DNA from: Croceibacterium ferulae
GTDB lineage: Bacteria; Pseudomonadota; Alphaproteobacteria; Sphingomonadales; Sphingomonadaceae
Reading direction: 5' to 3'
Length of the DNA stretch: 64,000 nt
Assembly (NCBI RefSeq): GCF_003660445.1
Contig: NZ_QZVQ01000002.1
Location: 1 to 64,000, forward strand
In this document: positions 36,079 to 45,444 of the stretch, piece after piece
Layout: every line of letters starts with the position of its first letter
Position numbering within the stretch: the first letter of the stretch is position 1
Program-made: the position numbers and the translations under genes
The notes under the pieces: generated by a model
What the model saw: only the letters and a program-made list of their open reading frames with translations
What the model was told of the DNA's origin: nothing
Database searches by the model: none

Positions 36079-36384
36079 GTGGCCGACGGCTTCCCGCATG
36101 GCACGGTGCATCAGGCACCCGCTGACCTGCAGGAGGCGATCGGTGCAACACCGGAGCTGCGGGCGCGCTGGGCTGCACTGACGCCGCTCGGGCGCAACGA
36201 GTTCATCTGCTGGGTGGAGGATGCGAAGCAGACGGCCACGCGGCAGCGCCGCATCGTGCGGGCGACCGAGGAAGTGCTGGAGGGGCGCAAGCGGCCCTGC
36301 TGCTGGGCGGGCTGCATCCACCGCACCGACAAAACGCCGGGCCGCTGGCAGCAGGCGGTGCTGATCGACAAGGCACGCGGATGA
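36079..36384 (+). CDS. YdeI/OmpD-associated-like protein
   Basis: 101 aa, basic, small domain with HQAPADLQEAIGATPELRARWAAL, the NEFICWVEDAKQTATRQRRI helix and a C-terminal RPCCWAGCIHR cluster of three cysteines. The helix resembles the C-terminal YdeI/OmpD-associated family, in which members have been linked to resistance to envelope-acting peptides. Start is a GTG at 36079, 6 bp after the yciB stop. The three Cys near the end could bind metal and are not typical of the core family. The stop overlaps the next ATG by 4 bp. Confidence 0.75.
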   Translation: MADGFPHGTVHQAPADLQEAIGATPELRARWAALTPLGRNEFICWVEDAKQTATRQRRIVRATEEVLEGRKRPCCWAGCIHRTDKTPGRWQQAVLIDKARG

Positions 36385-36977
36385 CCGAACATGACAGGAT
36401 GGTGCGGGGCGAGCTGTACGACGCGCTGGACCCGGATCTTGTGGCCCGGCGCAATGCCGTGCGCGGGCTGTGCCAGCAGCTGAACGCCTCGGCGGAAGAA
36501 GAGGAGGTGCTGCGCCGCGACCTGTGCCGGCGCATCTTCGGCCAAGGCGGCGACAGCTTGTGGGTCCAGCCACCGTTCTTCTGCGACTATGGTTCGAACA
36601 TCACGCTGGGCGAGCGGGTGTTCTTCAACTTCAACTGCATCATCCTGGACGTCTGCCCGGTGGCGATCGGCGACTACACGATGTTCGGCCCCGGCGTGCA
36701 GGTGCTGACGCCGATGCACCCGATGGATGCGGCCCTGCGCCGCAGCCGGGAATATGGCCAGCCGATCACGATCGGTTCGGATGTGTGGGTCGGCGCCGGC
36801 GCGCTGATCCTGCCGGGCGTCACGATCGGTGCGGGCAGCGTAATTGGCGCGGGCAGCGTGGTGACGCGGGACGTTCCCGCCGGGGTGTTCGCCGCGGGCA
36901 ATCCGTGCCGGGTGATCCGCGAACTGACGGAGGAAGATCGCGCTGCCGGACAGCAATTGTCCGCAGACCTTGCGTAA
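36381..36977 (+). CDS. maa: Sugar O-acetyltransferase (maltose acetyltransferase type)
   Basis: 198 aa. The N-terminal Mac domain (MVRGELYDALDPDLVARRNAV) is followed by left-handed beta-helix hexapeptide repeats (ITIGSDVWVGAGALILPGV and on) with the conserved His in TPMHPMD. Such enzymes transfer acetyl from acetyl-CoA to the 6-hydroxyl of sugars such as maltose or glucose, or act on galactosides; specificity is not readable. It is the last gene of the dapF run and is followed by the cold-shock gene's leader. Confidence 0.93.
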   Translation: MTEHDRMVRGELYDALDPDLVARRNAVRGLCQQLNASAEEEEVLRRDLCRRIFGQGGDSLWVQPPFFCDYGSNITLGERVFFNFNCIILDVCPVAIGDYTMFGPGVQVLTPMHPMDAALRRSREYGQPITIGSDVWVGAGALILPGVTIGAGSVIGAGSVVTRDVPAGVFAAGNPCRVIRELTEEDRAAGQQLSADLA

Positions 36978-37030
36978 CCGTCTGCAAAGGCGCATATAGT
37001 CCGGGCTACAGTCGCATATAGACGGTCTAT
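36970..37030 (+). promoter_or_regulatory. Putative promoter region of the cold-shock gene
   Basis: A TTGCGT (36970-36975) and, 19 bp on, TATAGT (36995-37000) form a plausible sigma70-type promoter. A second GCATATAG copy follows at 37014-37021, leading into the palindrome ATAGAC-G-GTCTAT (37018-37030). A transcript from here would carry a leader of about 110 nt ahead of the ATG, in line with cold-shock mRNAs. The exact start of transcription is guesswork. Confidence 0.4.
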
Positions 37031-37121
37031 CGGCGCTTTGCGGCTCCTTTCTTCCTTCTTTCCCTGCCCTCGTGCACCCGCCGGCTCACGCGGAGCCGAC
37101 GTTCATAAAGAAGGAAATACC

Positions 37122-37334
37122 ATGAGCATTACCGGAACCGTCAAGTTCTTCAACGCCGACAAGGGCTATGGCTTCATTGCGCCCGATGGCGGCGGCGCCG
37201 ACGCATTCGTGCACATCAGCGCCGTGGAGCGTGCCGGCATGTCCACTCTGCGCCAAGACCAGAAGGTCAGCTACGAGCTGGAGCAGGACCGTCGCGGCAA
37301 GACCAGCGCGGTCAACCTCGAAGCGGCTGACTGA
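37122..37334 (+). CDS. Cold-shock domain protein
   Basis: A 70-aa single cold-shock domain with nucleic-acid binding motifs KGYGFI (RNP1, residues 16-21) and AFVHIS (RNP2, about 31-36), preceded by TGTVKFFNADK. It binds single-stranded RNA or DNA as an RNA chaperone. AAGGAA 6 nt before the ATG is a strong ribosome site, and a leader of over 100 nt lies upstream. The 3' flank holds a GC hairpin, then a small unknown gene. Confidence 0.96.
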   Translation: MSITGTVKFFNADKGYGFIAPDGGGADAFVHISAVERAGMSTLRQDQKVSYELEQDRRGKTSAVNLEAAD

Positions 37335-37351
37335 TCGTCATCCGGAAGATT

Positions 37352-37377
37352 GCCGCGCGGGGTTCAACCCGCGCGGC
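37352..37377 (+). terminator. GC-rich hairpin after cold-shock gene
   Basis: A perfect 10-bp stem, GCCGCGCGGG (37352-37361) with CCCGCGCGGC (37368-37377), loop GTTCAA. No strong T-run follows (GATCTCCATTT), so it may be a weak terminator, attenuator or mRNA stabiliser between the two genes. Confidence 0.55.
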
Positions 37378-37402
37378 GATCTCCATTTCAGCAAGGATTA
37401 CC

Positions 37403-37594
37403 ATGGCCCAGGACGCTCTCTTCTACCGTGCGCAGGCGGCCAAGGCTCGTGAAGAGGCCGATACGGCCGTTCTGGACAATGTCCGCGACCGCGCACTGCG
37501 CTCCGTTGCCGCCTTCGAGACGATGGCCGCTTCTGCCGAGCGCGTGACCAAGCAGCGCGAAGATCGCAAGATGGCTGCGGCCGACACCGAATAA
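37403..37594 (+). CDS. Small unknown helical protein downstream of cold-shock gene
   Basis: 63 aa, strongly charged and predicted helical over almost its length (FYRAQAAKAREEADTAV, then ERVTKQREDRKMAA). AGCAAGGA sits upstream of the ATG. Short proteins of this type commonly follow cold-shock genes in sphingomonads. No known domain. A hairpin separates it from the cold-shock gene, so its expression may be partly read-through. Confidence 0.7.
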   Translation: MAQDALFYRAQAAKAREEADTAVLDNVRDRALRSVAAFETMAASAERVTKQREDRKMAAADTE

Positions 37595-37907
37595 ATGCTC
37601 CTTCGAGGAGCTTGCCGACGGGCCCCAGGTGGGCCGGTCCGCTTCTGCGCTGACCTTCGTGAGCGCAACGACCTGGCCGCCCCCCTTCGGGCCGCGAGCC
37701 GGATGCCGACAATCCATATACCGATCCGCTCAGGCTACGCTCCTTTCGGCGAGATGTGCGTGCGCCTGGCTTCCTACGAGCAATCGACGCCCATGAACGC
37801 CGGACGGTGCATCAGGCCGATGCTCGAGCGGGCAGCACCAGACGCAGGCACAAAAAGAAGGGCGCCGTCGCCGGCGCCCTTTTTCGTTCCCGTAGAAAGC
37901 CCGACGA
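37595..37907. other. Intergenic region with hairpins
   Basis: About 310 bp with no supported gene. It holds GCTCC-TTCGA-GGAGC close to 37600 (a possible terminator of the plus-strand small gene, without a T-run), a GGGCC-CCAGGT-GGGCC stem near 37620, and the bidirectional terminator at 37851-37885 that separates it from rplQ. Confidence 0.5.
37851..37885 (-). terminator. Terminator of the rpsM-rplQ operon (works on both strands)
   Basis: Perfect 8-bp stem GGGCGCCG (37860-37867), loop TCGC, CGGCGCCC (37872-37879). On the minus strand it is followed by TTCTTTTTG, on the plus strand by TTTTTCG, so it can stop transcription both from rplQ and from the plus side. Confidence 0.85.
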
Positions 37908-38327
37908 TCAGGCTTCCTCGTACTCTTCCTCGGTCTGCACCGGGCCGCTGTCCTGGCCCTTGGCGGAGACATCGCGGTCGACCAGCTCGATATAGGCGAT
38001 CGGGGCCGCGTCGCTGGCGCGGAAGCCGGCCTTGATGATGCGGACATAGCCACCCTCGCGGCCGGCATAACGCTCCGCCAGCACCTCGAACAGCTTGCGC
38101 TCCTGCGTGTCGTCCATCAGGCGCGAGTGTGCCAGACGACGGTTGGACAGGCCGCCACGCTTGGCCAGCGTGATCAGCTTCTCGACATAGGGGCGCAGTT
38201 CCTTCGCCTTGGGCGTGGTGGTCTTGATCTGCTCGTGCTTGATCAGCGCGGCGGCCATGTTGCGCAGCAGGGCGGCGCGGTGGCCGGACTTGCGCTGCAG
38301 CTTGCGGCCGGAAATGCCGTGACGCAT
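37908..38327 (-). CDS. rplQ: 50S ribosomal protein L17
   Basis: 139 aa, normal length. It starts with the family signature [17 protein letters not shown], followed by [17 protein letters not shown] and the VEKLITLAK segment. L17 lies at the exit tunnel region of the large subunit. It is the last gene of the rpsM-rpsK-rpoA-rplQ cluster; the terminator follows. The C-terminal 20 residues are an acidic tail. Confidence 0.98.
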   Translation of the reverse strand: MRHGISGRKLQRKSGHRAALLRNMAAALIKHEQIKTTTPKAKELRPYVEKLITLAKRGGLSNRRLAHSRLMDDTQERKLFEVLAERYAGREGGYVRIIKAGFRASDAAPIAYIELVDRDVSAKGQDSGPVQTEEEYEEA

Positions 38328-38432
38328 GATAGGTGCTCCATTCGTAAGGGGGCCGTTTCAGGTACCCCGGTCCTGGTTCGAATTAAGGGCTCCGAACCTG
38401 TGCCCAACTCTTCAGACCGTATGCCGGCGGCC

Positions 38433-38463
38433 AAGCGACCAAGTGCTTTCGCGCAGGTCGCTT
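38433..38463 (-). other. Hairpin between rpoA and rplQ
   Basis: Perfect 8-bp arms AAGCGACC (38433-38440) and GGTCGCTT (38456-38463), with an inner stem GTGC-TTTC-GCGC. It lies just past the rpoA stop, in the 160-bp gap before rplQ. It lacks a T-run, so a processing or translation-control element is as likely as termination. Confidence 0.5.
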
Positions 38464-38488
38464 GTCCGGGGCGCAGCCGCTGCCGGCC

Positions 38489-39550
38489 TTAGCCCAGCAG
38501 CTCCTGCTCCAGCTTCTTGGCCATTTCCTCGATGTTCTCGGGCGGCCAGCCGGGGATGTCCATGCCCAGGCGCAGGCCCATGCCGGACAGCACTTCCTTG
38601 ATCTCGTTCAGCGACTTGCGGCCGAAATTCGGCGTACGCAGCATCTCCGCCTCGGTCTTCTGCACCAGATCGCCGATATAGATGATGTTGTCGTTCTTCA
38701 GGCAGTTGGCCGAACGGACCGACAGCTCCAGCTCGTCCACCTTCTTCAGCAGGTAACGGTTGAGCTGGTTGGTGTCGCTCTCTTCCGCCGGGGCGACCAT
38801 GCCGCCGCTCGTCATCGGGGCGGATGCCTGCGGCATGCCGTCTTCGAAGTGGACGAACAGCTGCAGCTGGTCCTGCAGGATGCGCGCGGCATAGGCCACG
38901 GCATCTTCCGGCGTCACGGTGCCGTCGGTTTCCACGGTCAGGTTCAGCTTGTCATAATCGAGTTCCTGCCCGACGCGGGCATTGTCGATCTTGTAGCTGA
39001 CCTGGCGGATCGGCGAGTACAGCGAGTCGACCGGGATAAGGCCGATCGGTGCGTCGACCGGGCGGTTCTGCACGGCCGGGACGTAGCCCTTGCCCACATC
39101 GGCGGTCAGCTCCATGTTGAGCGTGGCGCCTTCGTCCAGATGACAGATCACCAGGTCCTTGTTCATCACCTCGATATCGCCGGTCACGGCAATGTCGCCG
39201 GCCTTCACCTCGGCCGGGCCGGTGGCGGACAGCTGCAGGCGCTTGGGGCCTTCACCCTCCATGCGCAGGGCGATCTGCTTCACGTTGAGGACGATGTCGG
39301 TCACGTCCTCGCGCACGCCGGCGAGCGACGAGAATTCGTGCAGCACGTTCTCGATGCGGATCGCGGTGATCGCCGCGCCCTGAAGGCTGGACAGGAGCAC
39401 CCGGCGCAGCGCGTTGCCGAGCGTCAGGCCGTAGCCCCGCTCCAGCGGCTCGGCCACGAAGGTGGCACGGCGCTTGGCATCGCCGATCGCCTTGATGTCG
39501 AGAGTGTTGGGCTTCTTCAGTTCCTGCCAGTTCTTCACATTGACGGACAT
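38489..39550 (-). CDS. rpoA: RNA polymerase alpha subunit
   Basis: 353 aa. The N-terminal assembly domain ([29 protein letters not shown]) and C-terminal domain with helix-hairpin-helix ([15 protein letters not shown], then [12 protein letters not shown]) are complete. It nucleates polymerase assembly and contacts UP elements and activators. Third gene of the ribosomal cluster. Confidence 0.99.
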   Translation of the reverse strand: MSVNVKNWQELKKPNTLDIKAIGDAKRRATFVAEPLERGYGLTLGNALRRVLLSSLQGAAITAIRIENVLHEFSSLAGVREDVTDIVLNVKQIALRMEGEGPKRLQLSATGPAEVKAGDIAVTGDIEVMNKDLVICHLDEGATLNMELTADVGKGYVPAVQNRPVDAPIGLIPVDSLYSPIRQVSYKIDNARVGQELDYDKLNLTVETDGTVTPEDAVAYAARILQDQLQLFVHFEDGMPQASAPMTSGGMVAPAEESDTNQLNRYLLKKVDELELSVRSANCLKNDNIIYIGDLVQKTEAEMLRTPNFGRKSLNEIKEVLSGMGLRLGMDIPGWPPENIEEMAKKLEQELLG

Positions 39551-39626
39551 GGACTTCCCCTAAATGGTCTGGTGCTGGCGGCAACGGCCGCAGACGCCGG
39601 TGAAGCGTCGCGGCCGTGCAAAAGGT

Positions 39627-39660
39627 TCGCCCGACGGCCTGCGGATGGCCTGCCGGGCGA
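39627..39660 (-). terminator. Attenuator-like hairpin between rpsK and rpoA
   Basis: On the minus strand TCGCCCGGCAGGCC and GGCCGTCGGGCGA form a long GC stem around a 7-nt loop, followed by ACCTTTTG. It starts just after the rpsK stop and could partly terminate, tuning rpoA relative to ribosomal protein production. Confidence 0.5.
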
Positions 39661-39665
39661 CACGA

Positions 39666-40055
39666 TCAGACGCGGCGACGCTTGGACGGGCGCACGCCGT
39701 TATGCGGGATCGGGGTCACATCGCGGATCGAGGTGATGGTGAAACCCACCGCCTGCAGCGCGCGCAGGGCGCTTTCGCGACCCGAACCCGGACCCTTGAT
39801 CTCCACTTCCAGCGTGCGGACGCCGTGTTCGGCGGCCTTCTTGCCGGCATCGTCGGCAGCAACCTGGGCGGCATAGGGAGTCGACTTGCGGCTGCCCTTG
39901 AAGCCCATCGCGCCGGCCGAGGACCAGCTGATCGCATTGCCCTGCGCATCGGTGATGGTGATCATGGTATTGTTGAAGCTGGCATTCACATGAGCGACGC
40001 CAGAAGAGATGTTCTTGCGCTCCCGCCGACGAATGCGCTGAGGTTCGCGTGCCAT
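39666..40055 (-). CDS. rpsK: 30S ribosomal protein S11
   Basis: 129 aa, normal length. Signatures: [45 protein letters not shown] and the C-terminal [18 protein letters not shown]. Sits on the platform of the small subunit near the mRNA exit. Second gene of the cluster. Confidence 0.99.
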   Translation of the reverse strand: MAREPQRIRRRERKNISSGVAHVNASFNNTMITITDAQGNAISWSSAGAMGFKGSRKSTPYAAQVAADDAGKKAAEHGVRTLEVEIKGPGSGRESALRALQAVGFTITSIRDVTPIPHNGVRPSKRRRV

Positions 40056-40134
40056 ATTTGGGTATCCTGTCCTGTCTCGTCAAGAAAGCGCGCGGCCCGG
40101 CCGGTCCGATACGGAGCGGCTGGCCGGCAGCGGC

Positions 40135-40503
40135 TTACTTCTTCTTGCCGGCGATCGGCTTTGCCTTGCCCTTGCGGGTGCGGGCATTGGTGTGGGTGCG
40201 CTGGCCACGGACGGGCAGGCCCTTGCGGTGACGCAGGCCGCGATAGCAGGCCAGGTCCATCAGACGCTTGATGTTCATCGCGGTGTTGCGACGCAGATCG
40301 CCTTCCACGGTGTACTCGGCGTCGATCGCCTCGCGGATCTGCAGGACTTCGGCGTCGGACAGGTCCTGCACGCGGCGGGCCTCGTCAATGCCCAGCTTCT
40401 TGGCGATTTCCTTCGCCGTCGCAGGGCCGATACCATGAATGTAGGTGAGTGCGACAATCACGCGCTTGTTGGTGGGGATGTTTACCCCGGCAATACGAGC
40501 CAA
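40135..40503 (-). CDS. rpsM: 30S ribosomal protein S13
   Basis: 122 aa from the TTG at 40503, which gives the usual start (TTG)[19 protein letters not shown] lies 5 nt upstream, a strong ribosome site, and no ATG exists that would yield a normal S13. The C-terminal tail [18 protein letters not shown] is intact. S13 contacts tRNA and forms inter-subunit bridges. First gene of the cluster. A TTG start on such an abundant protein is unusual and may limit translation. Confidence 0.97.
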   Translation of the reverse strand: MARIAGVNIPTNKRVIVALTYIHGIGPATAKEIAKKLGIDEARRVQDLSDAEVLQIREAIDAEYTVEGDLRRNTAMNIKRLMDLACYRGLRHRKGLPVRGQRTHTNARTRKGKAKPIAGKKK

Positions 40504-40866
40504 AACGTCTTCTCCATGCTCCACAGGGCGCCAGCCGGCCGGCAGGTGCTCCATCTCATCGCGGTTACATTCGCCGTTCCGGAAAAGGAGCGGTTGCCCC
40601 AAACGAAAATGGACCGACCGGCGCGCATGAACGCTGCGGCCCTGTCGGTTTGTTCGTCACCGGTAAAGCGAATGGAGTGCGCGCCTAAAGCGATTCGGCC
40701 CCGTCGTCAACCTGCTAAACGCAGGTGGCGGGCACGGCGAGGCACCGCCTGCAACTTGCGGAGTGGACCGTGGCACGAATTATAACGCAGTGAGCCTTCC
40801 GCGTCAAAGGTGCGTGAATACCGAAGGGGTTGTTGCACCCGGCGACCGGTAGGGTAGAACGGCAGC
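40504..40866. other. Divergent promoter region and long rpsM leader
   Basis: This 363-bp gap separates rpsM from the divergent transglutaminase gene. It holds the rpsM promoter and, on the minus strand, some 270 nt of untranslated leader with a small stem CCTGC-GTTTA-GCAGG (about 40710-40725). No gene or tRNA is visible in it. Confidence 0.6.
40779..40807 (-). promoter_or_regulatory. Sigma70-type promoter of the rpsM operon
   Basis: Minus strand: TTGACG (40802-40807), 17 bp spacer, TATAAT (40779-40784). This is close to the ideal consensus and stands out in GC-rich DNA. It points to rpsM, whose start is about 270 nt away. On the plus strand the same AT-rich stretch gives TATAAC, so it may serve the divergent gene as well. 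Confidence 0.75.
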
Positions 40867-43800
40867 GTGATCCGCGCCGCACTGCACCATGCCACGTCGT
40901 ATCGCTACGACAGGCCCGTCCGCCTCGGCCCGCAGGTTATCCGCCTGCGCCCCGCCCCCCACACCCGCACCGCGGTGCCCAACTATTCGCTGAAGATCGA
41001 ACCCGCCAACCACTTCCTGAACTGGCAGCAGGACCCGCACGGCAACTGGCTGGCGCGCGTGATCTTCCCCGAACCGGTCACGCACATGTCCATCCAGGTG
41101 GACCTGCTGGCGGACCTTGCCGTCATCAACCCGTTCGACTTCTTCGTGGAGGAGAGCGCGGAAGCGGTGCCCTTCACCTACGATCCGCAATTGCGCGAGG
41201 AGCTGTCGGCCTATTTCGCGGGCGAAGGCGAAGGGCCGCTGTTCGATGCGCTGGTGGCGGAGTTCGCCGGCTGGCAGGGGCGCACGATCGACTTCCTGGT
41301 GGCGCTGAACCGGGGCGTGCAGGAGCGTGTCGGTTATACCGTGCGCATGGAAGCGGGCGTGCAGACGCCGGACGAGACGCTGCGGTTGGCGACCGGCAGC
41401 TGCCGCGATTCCGGCTGGCTGCTGGTCAATGTGCTGCGGCGGCTGGGCTATGCCGCGCGGTTCGTGTCCGGCTACCTCATCCAGATGAAGCCCGACGTGG
41501 TCGCCGTGGACGGCCCGCGCGGGACGGAGGAGGATTTCACCGACCTGCATGCCTGGGCCGAGATCTATGTGCCGGGCGCGGGCTGGATCGGCCTCGATCC
41601 CACCAGCGGGCTGTTTGCGGGCGAAGGACACATCCCGCTCGCCGCCACGCCGCATTACCGCTCCGCCGCGCCGGTCTCGGGCGCGCTGCTCGACGCGGCG
41701 CGGACCGATTTCGAGTTCGCCATGCGGGTGGACCGGGTGCACGAGGCGGTGCGCATCACCAAGCCGTTCACCGATGCCCGCTGGCAGGCGCTGCTGGACC
41801 TGGGCGCCAAGGTCGATGCCGATCTGGAAGCGGGCGATTGCCGCCTGACCATGGGCGGGGAGCCGACCTTTGTCGCCGCCGACGACCCGGAAGCCGCCGA
41901 GTGGAACGGGGAGGCGGTCGGCCCGACCAAGGCCCTGTATGCCGACCGGCTGATCCGCAATCTGCGCCGCCGCTTCGCGCCGGGCGCGCTGCTGCATCAC
42001 GGCCAGGGCAAGTGGTATCCGGGCGAAAGCCTGCCGCGCTGGGGCTTCTCGCTCTACTGGCGCAAGGACGGCACGCCGCTGTGGCAGGACGAGGACCTGA
42101 TCGCATTTGCCGGCAGCAGCGAGCTGACCGGCGACAATGCGGTGCACGAAGGCGCGCTGGGCCCGGCGGAGGCGCAGGCCTTCCTGGACCGCGCCGCCGC
42201 CGGACTGGGCCTGTGGGACGATTATGTCCGCCCAGTCTATGAAGACCCGGTCCGCTGGATTGAGCGGGAGGGCGAGCTGCCGGTGAACGTCACCACCGCC
42301 GATCCGAAGGTGGATGATCCGGAGGAGCGCGCCCGCATCGTGCGCACCTTCAGCCGGGGCCTCAGCCAGCCGGTCGGCTATGTGCTGCCGATCCAGCGCT
42401 GGCAGGCGGAGCCGGCGAAGACCAGCAAGTGGAAGAGCGAGCAATGGAGCGTGCGGCGCGATGCGCTGTTCGCGGTGCCGGGCGATGCGTCGCTTGGCTA
42501 TCGCCTGCCGCTGGGCAGCCTGCCGCATGTCGGCAAGTCCGACTACCCCTACATCCATCCGCGCGTGACCACCGATGCCGCCGCGCCGCTGGCCGATTAC
42601 CGCGCGCAAGGGCCCGAAAGCGGCGCCGATGATCGCGAACGGCCCGCATCGCAACGGATGGAGCGGGTCGAGGGGCCCGACGGCAACCGGCAGGAGATGG
42701 TCGAGCAGCGGATCATCGAAGGCGCGGTGCGCACCGCCATGACGGTGGAGGCGCGCGGATCCTACCTGTCCGTCTTCGTGCCCCCGGTAGAGGCGATGGA
42801 GGACTTCCTGGAGCTGATCGCCACGATCGAGGCGACGGCCAAGGCGATGGGCGTGCCCGTCCGCATCGAAGGCTACCCCCCGCCGCCGGACCCGCGCGTG
42901 CATGTGCTGAAGGTGACGCCGGACCCCGGCGTGATCGAGGTCAACATCCACCCCGCGGCCAGCTTCGCCGAGGTGACCGACATCACCACGCAGCTGTATG
43001 ATGCGGCGCGCGAATGCGGGCTGACGGCGGACAAGTTCATGGTGGACGGTCGGTCGATCGGCACCGGCGGGGGCAATCACATCGTGCTGGGCGGCGCGAC
43101 CTTCCCCGACAGCGCCTTCATCCGCCGGCCGGACATGCTGAAGAGCTTCGTGCTCTACTGGCAGCGGCACCCTTCCCTGTCCTACCTGTTTTCCGGCTTG
43201 TTCATCGGCCCCACCAGCCAGGCGCCGCGGATCGACGAAGCGCGGCATGACAGCCTGTACGAGCTGGAGATCGCGCTGGCGCAGGTGCCGGGGCCGGATG
43301 CGCCGCAGGGGTTCCCGTGGGTGGTGGACCTGCTGTTCCGCAACATGCTGGTGGATGTCACGGGCAACACGCACCGGACGGAGATCTGCATCGACAAGCT
43401 CTATTCCCCCGACGGCCCGACCGGCCGGCTGGGACTGGTGGAGTTCCGCGCCTTCGAGATGCCGCCGGACGCGAAGATGAGCGTGGCGCAGCAATTGCTG
43501 CTGCGCGCGCTGTTCGCGTGGTTCTGGCGCGAGCCGCAGGATGGCGATCTGGTCCGCTGGGGCACCGCGCTGCACGACCGGTTCCTGCTGCCGCATTTCT
43601 GCTGGGCGGATTTCACGGAGGTGCTGAACGATCTGCGCCAGGCCGGCTACGATTTCGACCCCAACTGGTTCGAGGCGCAGCGCCAGTTCCGCTTCCCCGT
43701 GCACGGCACGGTGGAGGCAGGCGGCGTGGAGCTGGAGATCAGCCATGCGCTGGAGCCGTGGAACGTGCTGGGCGAAAGCGGCGCGATCGGCGGTACGGTG

Positions 43801-44250
43801 CGCTATGTCGACAGCTCCACCGAACGGCTGCAGGTGCGCGCCAAGGGGCTGGTGCCGGGGCGCCATGTCATCGCCTGCAACGGCCGGCGCGTGCCGCTGC
43901 ATCCCACCGGCCGCCCGGGAGAGGCGGTGGGCGGCATCCGGTACAAGGCCTGGGCGCCGCATAGCTGCATGCACCCGCTTCTGGGCGCCGACCCGCCGTT
44001 GACCTTTGACGTGCTGGACAGCTGGAACGGCCGGTCGCTGGGCGGGTGCGTGTATCATGTGGCCCACCCTGGGGGGCGGGCCTACGCCGATGTGCCGGTC
44101 AATGATTACGAGGCGGAAAGCCGGCGCAAGGCGCGCTTCGTGGACCATGGGCACACGCCGGGGCGGATCGACATTCCGGCGGCGGAGGCAGGTGGCGAGT
44201 TCCCCATGACGCTGGACCTGCGCCGCCCCGCACCGCGCACCGGCGGTTAG
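40867..44250 (+). CDS. Transglutaminase-like protein with DUF2126 domain
   Basis: 1127 aa. The N-terminal part has a bacterial transglutaminase N-region and a complete transglutaminase-like core with Cys179 (TGSCRDSGW), His228 (DLHAWAEIY) and Asp244 (LDPTSG). The remaining 800 residues are DUF2126, with [10 protein letters not shown] as an easily seen landmark (near residue 330) and a C-terminal [13 protein letters not shown]. In prokaryotes the transglutaminase core usually acts as a protease. These proteins travel with circularly permuted ATP-grasp and alpha-E proteins, which are thought to ligate amino acids into peptides. Start GTG at 40867; no signal peptide, so cytoplasmic. Confidence 0.92.
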   Translation: MIRAALHHATSYRYDRPVRLGPQVIRLRPAPHTRTAVPNYSLKIEPANHFLNWQQDPHGNWLARVIFPEPVTHMSIQVDLLADLAVINPFDFFVEESAEAVPFTYDPQLREELSAYFAGEGEGPLFDALVAEFAGWQGRTIDFLVALNRGVQERVGYTVRMEAGVQTPDETLRLATGSCRDSGWLLVNVLRRLGYAARFVSGYLIQMKPDVVAVDGPRGTEEDFTDLHAWAEIYVPGAGWIGLDPTSGLFAGEGHIPLAATPHYRSAAPVSGALLDAARTDFEFAMRVDRVHEAVRITKPFTDARWQALLDLGAKVDADLEAGDCRLTMGGEPTFVAADDPEAAEWNGEAVGPTKALYADRLIRNLRRRFAPGALLHHGQGKWYPGESLPRWGFSLYWRKDGTPLWQDEDLIAFAGSSELTGDNAVHEGALGPAEAQAFLDRAAAGLGLWDDYVRPVYEDPVRWIEREGELPVNVTTADPKVDDPEERARIVRTFSRGLSQPVGYVLPIQRWQAEPAKTSKWKSEQWSVRRDALFAVPGDASLGYRLPLGSLPHVGKSDYPYIHPRVTTDAAAPLADYRAQGPESGADDRERPASQRMERVEGPDGNRQEMVEQRIIEGAVRTAMTVEARGSYLSVFVPPVEAMEDFLELIATIEATAKAMGVPVRIEGYPPPPDPRVHVLKVTPDPGVIEVNIHPAASFAEVTDITTQLYDAARECGLTADKFMVDGRSIGTGGGNHIVLGGATFPDSAFIRRPDMLKSFVLYWQRHPSLSYLFSGLFIGPTSQAPRIDEARHDSLYELEIALAQVPGPDAPQGFPWVVDLLFRNMLVDVTGNTHRTEICIDKLYSPDGPTGRLGLVEFRAFEMPPDAKMSVAQQLLLRALFAWFWREPQDGDLVRWGTALHDRFLLPHFCWADFTEVLNDLRQAGYDFDPNWFEAQRQFRFPVHGTVEAGGVELEISHALEPWNVLGESGAIGGTVRYVDSSTERLQVRAKGLVPGRHVIACNGRRVPLHPTGRPGEAVGGIRYKAWAPHSCMHPLLGADPPLTFDVLDSWNGRSLGGCVYHVAHPGGRAYADVPVNDYEAESRRKARFVDHGHTPGRIDIPAAEAGGEFPMTLDLRRPAPRTGG

Positions 44251-44297
44251 TCCGTCAGCCGACAAAGCATTGCCCACCGTCGCCGTTAGGAGCGACG

Positions 44298-45404
44298 GTG
44301 GGCCGGATGACTGACCGCACTGCCGCCGGCCTGACGGGCATCGCCTACTGCCCGGAGATCGACGGATTGCGGGCACTGGCCGCCATGTGCGTGCTGGTCG
44401 GCCATCTCTACTGGCTTGAATTCGGGCTGGCCGGGTCCGGGGTGCGCCTGTTCTTCTGCATCAGCGGCTACCTGATCACGCATATCCTGCTGTCCGCCCA
44501 TGCAAGCGGCGCCGCGACGTGGGACATCCTGCGGGCCTTCTGGGCCAGGCGGGTGCTGCGGATCTTCCCGCCATATTACTTGGCCTTGCTGATCGCGCTG
44601 GCGCTGAACGCCTATGATATCCGCGACACCGCATGGTGGCACCTGACCTTCACCACCAACATCCTGCTGGCACTGCGCGGAGACTGGGACCCGATCATCA
44701 CCGGCCATCTGTGGTCGCTGGCGGTGGAGGAGCAGTTCTACCTGCTGTGGCCGGTGGGGCTGCTGCTGGCGCTGCAATGGGGGCGGGATCCGCGCGCTGC
44801 AGGGCTGCTGTGCGCCGGGCTGATCGCGCTGGCCATCACGTGGAACCTGGCGCTGAGCGAGGCGCAGCATGCACGGGAGCCGGGCTATGGGCTGCTGCTG
44901 GTCCAGCAGCTGGATGCGCTGGGCGCCGGCGCGCTGCTGGCGTGGGTGGAGGCCCGGGGGCGCCTGCGCCGCTGGTGGACCGTGCCGGTGCTGGCGGTGG
45001 TCGTGACCGGGCTGTCGATGACGGTGGGGCTTTCCGCGTTCCTGCCCGGCCTGGCGGCGAAGGGCCTGAGCGGCCCGCTATCGTGTCTTTCCTATGCGGG
45101 GTTGATCCTGTTCGCCAGGCACGGCCCGCGCCCGCTGGCCGGCGCTCTGCTGGGCAATCGGGTGCTGGTGTGGCTGGGCCGGCGATCCTACGGCATCTAT
45201 CTGTACCACATCTACTTCGCCTTCGGGCTGTTCCGTCCGGAGCAACTGCGGCCGGGCTGGGCCACCTTGCTGGTCTGCGGCGGCGTGACCATCGCGGCGG
45301 CAGCCCTGTCGTGGCGGTTCATGGAGCAGCCTTTGCTGAAGTGGAAAAGCCGGTTCGCCTATGTGCCGCCACGGGGTATTGCGCATGCCCCGCACGCTGT
45401 ATGA
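44298..45404 (+). CDS. Acyltransferase family 3 (OafA/YrhL-like) membrane protein
   Basis: 368 aa with about ten membrane helices. Hallmarks are EIDGLRALAAMCVLVGHLYW, with the catalytic His, RLFFCISGYLI, the HLWSLAVEEQFYLLWP stretch and RRSYGIYLYHIY. Such enzymes move acetyl or other acyl groups onto sugars or lipids across the inner membrane. The GTG at 44298 has AGGAG 5 nt upstream and is preferred over the ATG at 44307. It lies between the DUF2126 gene (47 bp) and the ATP-grasp gene (40 bp), a place not usual for this cluster. Confidence 0.92.
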   Translation: MGRMTDRTAAGLTGIAYCPEIDGLRALAAMCVLVGHLYWLEFGLAGSGVRLFFCISGYLITHILLSAHASGAATWDILRAFWARRVLRIFPPYYLALLIALALNAYDIRDTAWWHLTFTTNILLALRGDWDPIITGHLWSLAVEEQFYLLWPVGLLLALQWGRDPRAAGLLCAGLIALAITWNLALSEAQHAREPGYGLLLVQQLDALGAGALLAWVEARGRLRRWWTVPVLAVVVTGLSMTVGLSAFLPGLAAKGLSGPLSCLSYAGLILFARHGPRPLAGALLGNRVLVWLGRRSYGIYLYHIYFAFGLFRPEQLRPGWATLLVCGGVTIAAAALSWRFMEQPLLKWKSRFAYVPPRGIAHAPHAV

Positions 45405-45444
45405 GCAGCGCCGCAAGTTCGTTAAAGGAAGGATCGCCGCAATC

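Noticed and set aside
40504-40778. tRNA-like or known S4-type pseudoknot in the rpsM leader
   Set aside because: There is no T-loop or acceptor pairing for a tRNA, and I could not trace a defined pseudoknot by eye.
40804-44376. A 1190-codon open frame on the minus strand opposite the DUF2126 gene
   Set aside because: Same antisense effect of GC-rich codons; the plus strand encodes a complete recognised protein.
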